NCBI GenBank assembly: GCA_903871805.1
Contig: CAIQIE010000248.1
Location: forward strand, 1 to 64,000
Origin: an uncultured Planctomycetaceae bacterium
Lineage (GTDB): Bacteria; Planctomycetota; Planctomycetia; Planctomycetales; Planctomycetaceae
Length of the DNA stretch: 64,000 bases
Direction of reading: 5' to 3'
The position numbers and the translations under genes are program-made. Numbering within the stretch: the first letter of the stretch is position 1; every line of letters begins with the position of its first letter. Positions 51,696 through 61,152 of this stretch are shown here, piece after piece. The notes beneath the pieces are model-generated. The model ran no database searches and was not told where the DNA came from. It was given only the letters and a program-made list of their open reading frames with translations.

Positions 51696-52751
51696 TCAGG
51701 GCTGGGACCCAACGACTTTCTCCGCGTCCGCGTCAGCCTTGAAGGAGGCCTCGTCTGTCTGTGACTTTGAAGCAGGTGTCGATGCTGCTTTCTCGCAACA
51801 CGTCCCTTTGGACTTCCCACTGCAGCAACTTGCCGCCTTCGATTGACTGCAGCACTCCCCCGACTTTGCTCCACTGCAGCAACCTTCCGTCGTCGCAGCG
51901 ATGGCATTTTCATAGCCAGCCGGGGAATTTTTGACACCTTCCAGGGCTGCTGGGGTGAATCCACTGTCCAATGCCAGTCGCAGTCCAAATCGCTGCCGTT
52001 CCGTTGACCCTGCAATCCGCAGGCAGGTTTCGTGCAGTTCCTGAATCGGAAGGCCGGTGGGAGAGGAGGCCCAGCGATTGTATCGATCAGCACCCATGAC
52101 GATCATCGCGGCATGCTGTGTGGGGTCGGCGTCCACGACCGGGTCAAGGTCATACATTCCGAGAGCACGACGCACCTGTTCGACATCATCCTTCGCTCCG
52201 GTGCAGAAATGAATATCGGCAAGGGCGTTGTCATTCAGCCCTCCGACGGACTTTGCGTACTCCATCAGCGTTTCGGGACTGTCATTCTCTGCATCCAGAG
52301 TGATACAAACGAAGTGGATGTTATCGCGACCAAACTGGGTGGTCAGTGACTCACGGATTTTCAGCATCTTCGAGATTGTGCCCGGGCACGTTCCCTGACA
52401 ACGCGTGTAGAACATCGCAAAGCATGTTGTCCGATCTCGTACAAGATCCGACTTAAATCGCAGTTTCTGTCCGTAATGATTGGTTAGCACGACATCCGGA
52501 AATTCGTCGGAAACTCTTTTCCCAGTCACTTCGGACATGGTGCCGCCGCTGAGTTCTGCGGCGCGTTCCCTGAGATTTTCGTATTGTTTCTCAATGAGCT
52601 TTTCGTCGCGATCCAGCCACTGTGTCAGTTGCTGCTGCTCGTTGAGTTCGCGACTTTCGGTTTCTGCACCGGCATGACCTGTTGTCCCGATGTAGACGCC
52701 AACGCCAAGAATGCAGGTGATAACAGCCAGTTCAAGTCGAAGGAAACTCAT
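51696..52751 (-). CDS. SCO1/SenC family protein with C-terminal CC-repeat tail
   Basis: CFAMFYTRCQGTCPGTISKMLKI (CxxxC), HFVCITLDAENDSPETLMEYAKSVG; tail EGCCSGAKSGECCSQSKAASCCSGKSKGTCCEK. Confidence 0.85.
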   Translation of the reverse strand: MSFLRLELAVITCILGVGVYIGTTGHAGAETESRELNEQQQLTQWLDRDEKLIEKQYENLRERAAELSGGTMSEVTGKRVSDEFPDVVLTNHYGQKLRFKSDLVRDRTTCFAMFYTRCQGTCPGTISKMLKIRESLTTQFGRDNIHFVCITLDAENDSPETLMEYAKSVGGLNDNALADIHFCTGAKDDVEQVRRALGMYDLDPVVDADPTQHAAMIVMGADRYNRWASSPTGLPIQELHETCLRIAGSTERQRFGLRLALDSGFTPAALEGVKNSPAGYENAIAATTEGCCSGAKSGECCSQSKAASCCSGKSKGTCCEKAASTPASKSQTDEASFKADADAEKVVGSQP

Positions 52752-52939
52752 CTGTTCTGCTCTGTTTTGAGGAGTGTTTTCTGGAAGCGTGATGACTTAA
52801 CGTGATTGCAATGCAGGACGGTCAAAAGCACGCCTGTGATCTCTTGTGAGAGGCGGCTGTTTAAAGTACCAATAACGTGGGCCGAGTGTCCAAAAAGGGC
52901 CGCAGCGGATTGCTGCGGCCCGGTAATGCCACCATCGGA

Positions 52940-54742
52940 TTATGGGAAACTCTGCTGTACCGGGGTTGGTGCCGCGGTGGGAGTGACCCGAGGGTCAACA
53001 TTGCACATCATTCGCATGTCTTCGTGAGCATTGTTATGGCAATGGAATACGAATGGACCTTTGAATGTACGGAATCGCATCAGTAATTCAACCACACCGT
53101 TTCCGGTGAGATAGGTCACATCGTTCTTGAAAGCGAAATCAACCGGAGGCGGACCACCGTTGAAACTGATCAGCTGATGGGACTCGACATGGATATGAAT
53201 CGGATGCCACCAGCCGCCGCTGTTGTTGCGAAGAATCCACTTCTCAACAGCACCAATTGTCGGTGTTGCATCCGCTCGGGTCGGATCATAGAACTTCTGA
53301 TTGATCTGCCATGCTCCGTTACGCCGCTGGAACTCAAAAGTACGAGTCGCAACAGCATCTGCCGGATTGAGCTTTTCGTGCGGACGCAACGTCGTGTTGA
53401 GATCCACGGTTGGATTATTTGGCTGAGGTGTACCTTCGACGATAAACTTCAGATATCGATCCGGAGTGGCGAGGTGCACTCGCTGCGTGAAGGAGCCATT
53501 CGGACCACGACCATTATCCTGAGACAGGATGTTCTCCAGATAAAGTTCGTTCGGGGCATCCGTAAAGTCGATGATTACGTCGGCCCTGTTGGCCGGACTC
53601 ATCAGCATTGTCTGTTCTGAGATCGGTTTTGGATATAGCCACGTATCCTTGGCGATTCGCATGAAAGGACTCCCATCGCTGAGACGCCATTCCGTGAACC
53701 GTGCATTAAACGCCGTCAGTATGCGAAAACGGTACTTGCGACGCTGAACCTTCAGAAACGGCTGAGCAACGCCATTCACCAGCCAGATGTCTCCCAGGTG
53801 CCCGTTAAAATCCAGCGGGTTAAACGCCAGAGTACCGTCGGCATTCAGCTTGCGATCCTGGAGGCACAGCGGAATGTCAAACTCACCCGAGGGCAGAACA
53901 TTATCATCGATGAGTTTTTGTTCCAGATCGTCAACTGTGATACAGAACCCACACATCCCACGCCAGACGTTGTGGTCCGTGACATCCAGCCCGTGGTCGT
54001 GGTACCACATTGTGGATGGACTTTCAGCGAAGTCCGGTTGACCATTCAGCATCGGCACTGAAAGAGGATAGTAATAGTCACGAGCACGTCCGGGAAGAAC
54101 GTAGAAGTGCGGCGAGCCATCAGCGTGTGACGGTGTGTGTGCACCATGCATGTGAATCGAAGTCTCAACCGTCATGTCATTCACAAAACGAACGACAATC
54201 GGCTGCCCGACGCGGGATCTGAAAGTCGGCCCGGGCATCAAACCGTCATACGTGAAAATCGGAGTCTTCACGCCGGGGATAAACTCGTGAATCGACTCTT
54301 TCATGTGAATTTCATAGTACTTCTCTGGCCCGACTTCATACCACGCCTGTCGAGGTTCGTTGGCAGTTCGACGATCGAAGTATTCTGGGGCTACACCATG
54401 GAAAACATCGCCGACGGTCCACGGAGGTGTTCCTACACTGACAGGCACTGCGTCCTGAGCCCGAACCAGCGGTAGTGCGAAGGGAGTGTAGGTGAAACCG
54501 CCGGAAACTGTGCGAGTCGTTGGAGCCGGAGTAGGCTTTGGTGCCGGTGTCACAGGCGGCTTTACGGGCACGCCTGGCTTTGGCGCCTGATTGCCAGCGG
54601 CAGGTGTGGGTTTCGGCAGGGAGGGAGGGGCCGTTGGTTTGGGAGGAGCCGCCATCGCAATGGCGGCGCTCCCGACAACGATTGCCGCAGCAGACTTTTT
54701 GAGGACATTCCGCCGCGACGCGGCAGATCGTTTGGACTTCAT
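52940..54742 (-). CDS. multicopper oxidase (CotA/bilirubin-oxidase-like) with Tat-type signal and Pro-rich linker
   Basis: SRRNVLKKSAAAIVVGSAAIAMAAPP; Cu motifs SIHMHGAH, WYHDHGLD, HPIHIHVESH, FHCHNNAHEDMRMM. Confidence 0.93.
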   Translation of the reverse strand: MKSKRSAASRRNVLKKSAAAIVVGSAAIAMAAPPKPTAPPSLPKPTPAAGNQAPKPGVPVKPPVTPAPKPTPAPTTRTVSGGFTYTPFALPLVRAQDAVPVSVGTPPWTVGDVFHGVAPEYFDRRTANEPRQAWYEVGPEKYYEIHMKESIHEFIPGVKTPIFTYDGLMPGPTFRSRVGQPIVVRFVNDMTVETSIHMHGAHTPSHADGSPHFYVLPGRARDYYYPLSVPMLNGQPDFAESPSTMWYHDHGLDVTDHNVWRGMCGFCITVDDLEQKLIDDNVLPSGEFDIPLCLQDRKLNADGTLAFNPLDFNGHLGDIWLVNGVAQPFLKVQRRKYRFRILTAFNARFTEWRLSDGSPFMRIAKDTWLYPKPISEQTMLMSPANRADVIIDFTDAPNELYLENILSQDNGRGPNGSFTQRVHLATPDRYLKFIVEGTPQPNNPTVDLNTTLRPHEKLNPADAVATRTFEFQRRNGAWQINQKFYDPTRADATPTIGAVEKWILRNNSGGWWHPIHIHVESHQLISFNGGPPPVDFAFKNDVTYLTGNGVVELLMRFRTFKGPFVFHCHNNAHEDMRMMCNVDPRVTPTAAPTPVQQSFP

Positions 54743-55483
54743 TTTTGGGCTCCTTCGCTTCAACAAGCGACAACGTTTAACTAGAACTTGAACCGCAGGT
54801 TGAAGTTCTGCAACCGCAGGAGCCATACCATGATCCGATGCCGACATCATAATTCCTGTGTCTGGATCGTTTTGATATTTACGGGTCCGGTGATGCGGGA
54901 TGTTCTGATTATGACGCCTTGCTTGTTCATGGAAGTACCCACGAGACGGTAGAAAACGAACAGCCTATGGGAGAATTTGCGGGTGAAATAATTAACCTTA
55001 AGATCCATAATTCCTCAGATGTGAACAGATTGCTTTATCAGAGTGAAATAAAAGTGAACGATCCGCACCATTGGTTTGGACTAGTTTCTGGCAGACGTGA
55101 GCCCGTAATAAAACGGCAAACCTTTGTGTGGTCATGACACCTCTTAACAGGAAAAAGACGGAATTTGCGGCGATTTAGGCCACTAACAACGCGTCTCGTG
55201 GGCAGAAGCCCAACTAAGTTACCCTGTGTCGGCCTGATGTTTTACCCTTGCGACGATTGCATCTCCTGATCCGATTGTAGTGTTTATGTCGCTGACGAAA
55301 TCAATGAAACCGGTGGTGTCGCGATCAGAACGCGTATCGTGAGAGGGGCAAAAAATGCACACGCAGTGCCGCGTACTACGGTGTGTTTCATGTCCAGACT
55401 GGACGATCAGGTTACGCCGCTTACCTGCCGATTTGCCGCACTGATTCCGTCGGGCAGGCTCTTTTGTTTCCACTGCTTACCGC

Positions 55484-55517
55484 GGTCAGAGGACAGACAC
55501 GTCTCTGTCCTCTGACC
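55484..55517. repeat. 14-bp perfect inverted repeat with 6-nt loop (terminator or repetitive element)
   Basis: GGTCAGAGGACAGA-CACGTC-TCTGTCCTCTGACC. Confidence 0.8.
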
Positions 55518-55548
55518 CAGCGGCGATGCCTTTCTGCTGCATACTTTA

Positions 55549-57378
55549 TCACGGATAACTGGCCTGAATCAGTTGCGGTGAAGTGGTGGGAATGACACGT
55601 GGATCCACGGTGAACATCATACGCATGTCTTCGTGATCCACGTTGTGGCAGTGAAAGACGAATGGTCCTTTGAATGTCCGGAACTTCATCAGCAGATGCA
55701 CCTCGCTGCCACCATCCAGAATATGGATGTCGCTTTTGAAACGGTCATGCAGTGGCGGTACCTGTCCGTTGTAGCTGATAATCTGGTGTGATTCGAGGTG
55801 TATGTGGATGGGATGCCACCATCCACCGCTGCCGTTGCGACAGATCCAGCGTTCGACGGATCCCAGTGTGGGTGTTGCATTCGCGAGCGTTGGATCAAAA
55901 AATCGCTGATTAATCTGCCAGGCACCGTTCCGGCGATGGAATTCGAAGACACGCGTAACGACTGCATCACTGGCCTGCAGTGTGTTGTGTGGTCTTAGGG
56001 CCGTTCCTGCAATGACTGATGCGCTGTTGGGCTGCTTTTCGCCTTCGACGATAAACTTGAGATATCTTTCCGGGACGTCAAGCCGCCCTGGATTGTCCAG
56101 AGAACCCTCGGGCTTTCGGCCATTCACCTGAGCAAGGATATTCTCAAGGTAGAGCTCATTCGGGGCATTTGTGAAGTCAATGACTACGTCAGCACGCTGA
56201 CCGGAACTCAGCATAATTCTGGATTGTTCAATGGCCTGTGGATAGAGCCAACTGTCCTTTCCAATACGGGTGAAAGGCTGACCATTGCTCAATTGCACTT
56301 CCAGAAATCGAGCATTACAGCCATTCAGGATACGAAGACGGTATTTGCGTCGCTCCACTTTCAGAAATGGCTGAGCTTTGCCGTTAACGACCCAGATATT
56401 TCCCAGCGTGCCGTCGTGGTCCAGAGGATCGAACCACAGCGTCCCGTCCGGGTTCAGTCGACGGTCCTGCAGACAGATGGGGATATCATATTGACCTGCT
56501 GGCAGGACGTTGGATGCGATAAGGTCGTCCTCCAGTGCATCTGTACAGATTGCCGCTCCGCAAAGCCCCCTCCAGATGTTGCCCGCTGCGATATCCATCC
56601 CGTGGTCGTGGTACCAGAGTGTGGACGGACTTTCTGTGAAGTCGGGCTGACCATTGAGCATAGGCACGGTGCTGGGATAAAAATAATCACGCGCTCGTCC
56701 GGGAAGAACGTAAAACGTTGGATATCCATCGGAATGCGCGGGCGTATGACCACCATGCAGATGAACTGACGTCTCGATTGAGAGGTCGTTCCAGAACCGG
56801 ACCACTGCGGGTTGCCCGATCCGAAATCGCAGAGTTGGCCCGGGATAAGTCCCGTTGTATCCGTAAATTGGAGTTTTGACACCCGGAATAATTTCATGAA
56901 CTCCGGCCTGCATGCGGACTTCATAGAATTTTGGGGGCATCGATTCGTAGAAATTCAAATCAGGTCGCTCGGCGACTCGACGATCAAAGTACTCTGGCGC
57001 AATTCCGTGGAAGACATTTCCCGGCTGAAATTGTGCCTCTGTAACGGTCAATGGCTGCAAAGTTGCCGGCACAGGCAGGGGCACCGTAAACGGTGTGAAT
57101 TTGAATGGAACCGGTGGCAATGTATTGACAGGTGCCGGTGCAGGCGCGGGCTGTGGAGTTGGGCGTACTGCCGGGGTTGTGGGCTTTGGAACTGACGCCG
57201 ACGCCGGAGTTCTTACGGGCTTCGGGGCGACCGTTTTCGCTGGTGGCGATGTTGGTTTTTGAAGGGGCGACTGCTGGGCCGCAAGTGCGGCACCTGATGC
57301 AGTCGCGGCGGCAGCGACTGTCCGCAGAATACGACGTCTGGTTTGCGGTTGTGGTCCGTGATTTTTGTGTTTGCTCAT
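55549..57378 (-). CDS. second multicopper oxidase, paralogue of 52940..54742
   Basis: TRRRILRTVAAAATASGAALAAQ Tat-like signal; SVHLHGGH, WYHDHGMD, HPIHIHLESH, FHCHNVDHEDMRMM. Confidence 0.93.
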   Translation of the reverse strand: MSKHKNHGPQPQTRRRILRTVAAAATASGAALAAQQSPLQKPTSPPAKTVAPKPVRTPASASVPKPTTPAVRPTPQPAPAPAPVNTLPPVPFKFTPFTVPLPVPATLQPLTVTEAQFQPGNVFHGIAPEYFDRRVAERPDLNFYESMPPKFYEVRMQAGVHEIIPGVKTPIYGYNGTYPGPTLRFRIGQPAVVRFWNDLSIETSVHLHGGHTPAHSDGYPTFYVLPGRARDYFYPSTVPMLNGQPDFTESPSTLWYHDHGMDIAAGNIWRGLCGAAICTDALEDDLIASNVLPAGQYDIPICLQDRRLNPDGTLWFDPLDHDGTLGNIWVVNGKAQPFLKVERRKYRLRILNGCNARFLEVQLSNGQPFTRIGKDSWLYPQAIEQSRIMLSSGQRADVVIDFTNAPNELYLENILAQVNGRKPEGSLDNPGRLDVPERYLKFIVEGEKQPNSASVIAGTALRPHNTLQASDAVVTRVFEFHRRNGAWQINQRFFDPTLANATPTLGSVERWICRNGSGGWWHPIHIHLESHQIISYNGQVPPLHDRFKSDIHILDGGSEVHLLMKFRTFKGPFVFHCHNVDHEDMRMMFTVDPRVIPTTSPQLIQASYP

Positions 57379-58221
57379 ATCCGTGGCTCAACTGAAATAT
57401 TCAGAGTGAAAAACTGGCAGGTAATCATTGGCTCAGCACTGTTGATACCACAGAAGACGGTGCACAGCCCCGATTAGAATAAACCTATGCGGCCCGTTTG
57501 TTTTCTCTATTTGAACGCCATGGGCGTAGCTTTGCTCAGGTCATTTGGAGGGGATTTTTCCATGGAATCACGCGGAATTGGGAAGACTTTTTCCTTTCAC
57601 ATCTGCTCAGCAAAGCCTTGTAGAGATGGATTGTTCATGAAAGGGGACGGAGTTTACCTGGCAGTTGTTAACAGAGTGAAACACTTCTTATTTTTCATCT
57701 GTTGCGGGCGACTCATGACATAGGCTGAGTTGCAGGCATCGCGTTTTCCATAACCTGGCAGGCAATTTCATTTTGCAGCGCAGGCACTGGGCTCAAGTTC
57801 GTCAGCTTTATGTGGCAACGAAGATCGTCTTTCAACTGCCGCGTCCGAGTTGATGAATATTCGAAGCGGCATCAGGCTCTGTTTCCTGCATCGAAGCATT
57901 GACGGAAGTTGCTGATAACCAGTCAGGCTTTGAAGTAATCGTTGCCTACAGAATCGCGGGCAGGGCAGGGGGATCGATTTTTCCGCCACGTTGCAGAAAT
58001 GCGACAGGTGTGAAGCAGGCTGTGTCCATAATCATCGCTGCAGACCATCGACTCTCCGTATAAACTGGGAGGACCTCGCAACGGAACGTCTTCGCAGTCG
58101 TGTGGGAATTTCGGTGCGTCGCGATCAGGACTCTCAATCTCAGTAGTACCATTCCGCATGGTCTGGCGATATCGGTTTGGGTGCCCGGGTAACCAGTTGG
58201 TTTCAGCTTTCCGGATTTCTG

Positions 58222-58695
58222 ATGTCTATTGTCCCTCAACATCATCAAACAGGACGTTCACGACGCGGTGCAGTCGGCGGCTGTTCGCGTCGTGGGCTAT
58301 CGCTCATTGAAGTGATGCTGTCTGTGGCAATTCTTGCCGGGGCATTAGCAGTACTTGGTCATCAGGCGTCGGTCGGGGTCAATGCGGCGCTGCGATCTCA
58401 GTTGAGCACTGAAGCGGCCCTGAAGTGTCAGACTCAGATGGAATTATTGCTGGCTATTGGGTTTCGGGGGTTGCCGGTTTCCGATCAGGCACTTCCGGGA
58501 AATGGCACGTGGCACTGGTCTGCTGAACTGTTACCTTCAGAGTTTGAGGGTGTTCAAGTGCTGCGTGTTTCTGTCTACAAGCCTGGAGGGAGACTGGAAC
58601 GGTTGAGCAAATGGACGCTGACACGCCTTGTTGGGTCTGCTCCGAAAGAGATCGGCGCTGGGAACTCTTCTTCGTTGAAACCGCGTGTGAGGTAA
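58222..58695 (+). CDS. GspI-like minor pseudopilin
   Basis: RRGLSLIEVMLSVAILAGALAVLGHQASVG prepilin motif; first of a three-gene I-J-K-type set. Confidence 0.75.
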   Translation: MSIVPQHHQTGRSRRGAVGGCSRRGLSLIEVMLSVAILAGALAVLGHQASVGVNAALRSQLSTEAALKCQTQMELLLAIGFRGLPVSDQALPGNGTWHWSAELLPSEFEGVQVLRVSVYKPGGRLERLSKWTLTRLVGSAPKEIGAGNSSSLKPRVR

Positions 58696-58699
58696 GGCG

Positions 58700-59533
58700 A
58701 TGAAGATGAATGGCAAACGGTGCTGCGATGGTCGATTTTCATTAAGTGATGCCGCAGCACGCGGAATGACTTTAATGGAACTGATGCTGGCCCTCGCACT
58801 AACCGGGATCCTGATGAGTTCCATTGCGGTCGCGTTGAATTTGTTCTGGAAATATCGCACGCTTTCGCAGGAGAATACTTCCGTTTCCGGAATTCGGCGG
58901 GGAATTTACGAGGATATAGCGGTTGATCTGCGTGCGGTTCTTCGGCCCACAGCACCCTTGAAAAGGTCAGTGCTGAAGCGAAGCAACAGTGGCGATTCCG
59001 GCCTGCAGGATTTCTCAGGCGGCAATGAACTGGTCCTGGATTACACAGAGATGCTGACTATTCCGGACCAGGCGATAGCAGACCACCCTGTGAGTTTTCT
59101 GGGAGAAGCCGGATGGTTTGCCGTGCTTTCACGGGCCACCAGCTACAGATTCCCGAATACTCAGGCTTACGGCAGTGAGTTTGGTCACATTGTCTGGTCC
59201 AATGGCCAGGCGTTGCGTGGCGTGTTCAGCCTGCACGATGAGCAGTCTGTTTCTCTGTCGCTGAGTCAGGCTCAGAATGCCCCATCGCTGATTCGAAGGA
59301 TTGTGCCCTTCACCTCTAACGCATCATCTTCAGATCCGGAGATCACCGAACTACTGATTTCCAGTCGTGTTCGATCGATTTCGTTCCGTTACCTGGATGG
59401 TGCTAAGTGGGTGACTCGCTGGAACAGCGAAGAGTTACAGGGTTTGCCGGTGGCGGTGGAGTGTCGTCTGGAGTGGACGGATGGTTCGCCGATGGATGTT
59501 TTTGTAATCAATCTTCCGGCAGCGGAGCAGTGA
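58700..59533 (+). CDS. GspJ-like minor pseudopilin
   Basis: ARGMTLMELMLALALTGILMSSIAVALNLFWKYR prepilin motif; position between GspI-like and GspK-like genes. Confidence 0.75.
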   Translation: MKMNGKRCCDGRFSLSDAAARGMTLMELMLALALTGILMSSIAVALNLFWKYRTLSQENTSVSGIRRGIYEDIAVDLRAVLRPTAPLKRSVLKRSNSGDSGLQDFSGGNELVLDYTEMLTIPDQAIADHPVSFLGEAGWFAVLSRATSYRFPNTQAYGSEFGHIVWSNGQALRGVFSLHDEQSVSLSLSQAQNAPSLIRRIVPFTSNASSSDPEITELLISSRVRSISFRYLDGAKWVTRWNSEELQGLPVAVECRLEWTDGSPMDVFVINLPAAEQ

Positions 59534-59534
59534 T

Positions 59535-61142
59535 ATGAGCAGAGTTCTGTCTCGACAGACAACCGGTAGTTCCAGGCAACGGACCGGATTCGTACTGTTG
59601 CTGGTTCTGGTGGTGGTGACGCTGCTGAGTTTTGCCGTGTATTCCTTTTCCAGCCTGATGGTGACAGAGTTTGGTGCGGCGAAGACCAGTCTGCAGCATT
59701 TGAAGCGTCGCCAACTGGCGGAGTCTGCTCTGGAGTTGGCGATCGCCGATCTTCGCAGTCCTCCGAAGGTAGCGCGGAAAACGACGGTGACGATTCCTCT
59801 TGCAGATGGAGAGTCCGGAATGATGACGCTGCTGCAGCGGTTGCCATCCCGTGACGGAGTGAAATCGGAAATTGGCTGGTTGAATGAATCCTCGAAGCTT
59901 AACCTGCGAACTCTGCCGCTGAAGTCATCCCGACGGCCCCTGGCACGGCGCAGACTCACTATGATTCCGGGAATGACGGTTCCTCTGGCCGACTCCATTC
60001 TTGACTGGATCGATGAAGACAATGAGCCATCCGAATTTGGAGTGGAAGCAGAATGGTATCTGTCACAGGTACAGCCTCGGGTGCCGAGAAACGGCATCTT
60101 TGAGGATCTGAGGGAATTGCTGCTTGTACGCGGGATGACTGCGGAACTGATGTTTGGTGAAGACCAGAACGCCAATGGGATTCTGGATCCTGAGGAAGAC
60201 GATGGTACTGAAACTGCGCCAAATGACAATCGGGATGGGGTACTGCAGTCGGGTCTGTCAGAGTACCTGACTCTGGTCAGTGCAGAGTCTGTCATGGATG
60301 AAAAAGGGGATCCGAAAATTCATCTGAATTCCAAAGAACTGGCACAAATGTATGACATGATTCTCGCGCGACTTGGATCAGAGGCAGCACTGTATATCGT
60401 TGCTGGACGGCTGCACGGGATCTACTGGCTGGATGATATCAGGCCGGATGAAGGGGAAGACCGGGAACTCAGACTTCGGGAACGTCTTGAGCAGGCTGAT
60501 GAGCGTCTGCGAATGCAGCTGGGAATTCACAAGCAGTCAAAGAAGAACATTGCGGCTCACGAATACTCACGTGGCGGACTGGTACTGGATGGAAATCCAT
60601 CGTTTGAGTTTCGTTCAATTGCAGACCTGTTTGGCGGGCAGGTCCGTGCGACGGTGGATGGCAAGGACCGTGTGATTCAGTCACCCTGGGCTGCGGATAC
60701 CGCAACGATTGGGCGTATGCTGCCGGAACTGGCGGAGATTTTTTCGATCTCAACGGACAGAGCCGTCTACGGTCGCATCGATATCAACTCGGCTTCCGAA
60801 GCTGTACTGGCATCGATTCCCGGAGTCAGTGAGTCCCTGGCTCGATCGATTCGCGGACTACAGCCAAAACCGGAGGAGCGCCGGAAGAAGGGGTTTCAAT
60901 CCGTTGCATGGATTTTGAGTCGAGGACTGGTAACAACCGGAGAATTTCGAGCGATGGCTCCGTATATGACTGTTGGCGGTGACGTGTACAGCGGGATTGC
61001 CATCGGTCAGATTCAGGGTGAACGACCTGTTGCCGCAATTCGTTTTTCTGTCGACTGCACTGCCACTGTTCATCGTATGCTGCTGTTTCAGGATCTTCCG
61101 ATATTTTCCGCAGAGCAGACAGGGCTGAGTTGGCAGAAGTAG
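59535..61142 (+). CDS. GspK-like type II secretion protein
   Basis: RQRTGFVLLLVLVVVTLLSFAVYSFSSLM N-terminus; GWLNESSKLNLRTL; GRIDINSASEAVLASIPGVSESLARSI helix-hairpin-helix. Confidence 0.85.
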   Translation: MSRVLSRQTTGSSRQRTGFVLLLVLVVVTLLSFAVYSFSSLMVTEFGAAKTSLQHLKRRQLAESALELAIADLRSPPKVARKTTVTIPLADGESGMMTLLQRLPSRDGVKSEIGWLNESSKLNLRTLPLKSSRRPLARRRLTMIPGMTVPLADSILDWIDEDNEPSEFGVEAEWYLSQVQPRVPRNGIFEDLRELLLVRGMTAELMFGEDQNANGILDPEEDDGTETAPNDNRDGVLQSGLSEYLTLVSAESVMDEKGDPKIHLNSKELAQMYDMILARLGSEAALYIVAGRLHGIYWLDDIRPDEGEDRELRLRERLEQADERLRMQLGIHKQSKKNIAAHEYSRGGLVLDGNPSFEFRSIADLFGGQVRATVDGKDRVIQSPWAADTATIGRMLPELAEIFSISTDRAVYGRIDINSASEAVLASIPGVSESLARSIRGLQPKPEERRKKGFQSVAWILSRGLVTTGEFRAMAPYMTVGGDVYSGIAIGQIQGERPVAAIRFSVDCTATVHRMLLFQDLPIFSAEQTGLSWQK

Positions 61143-61152
61143 GTTACCCGCG

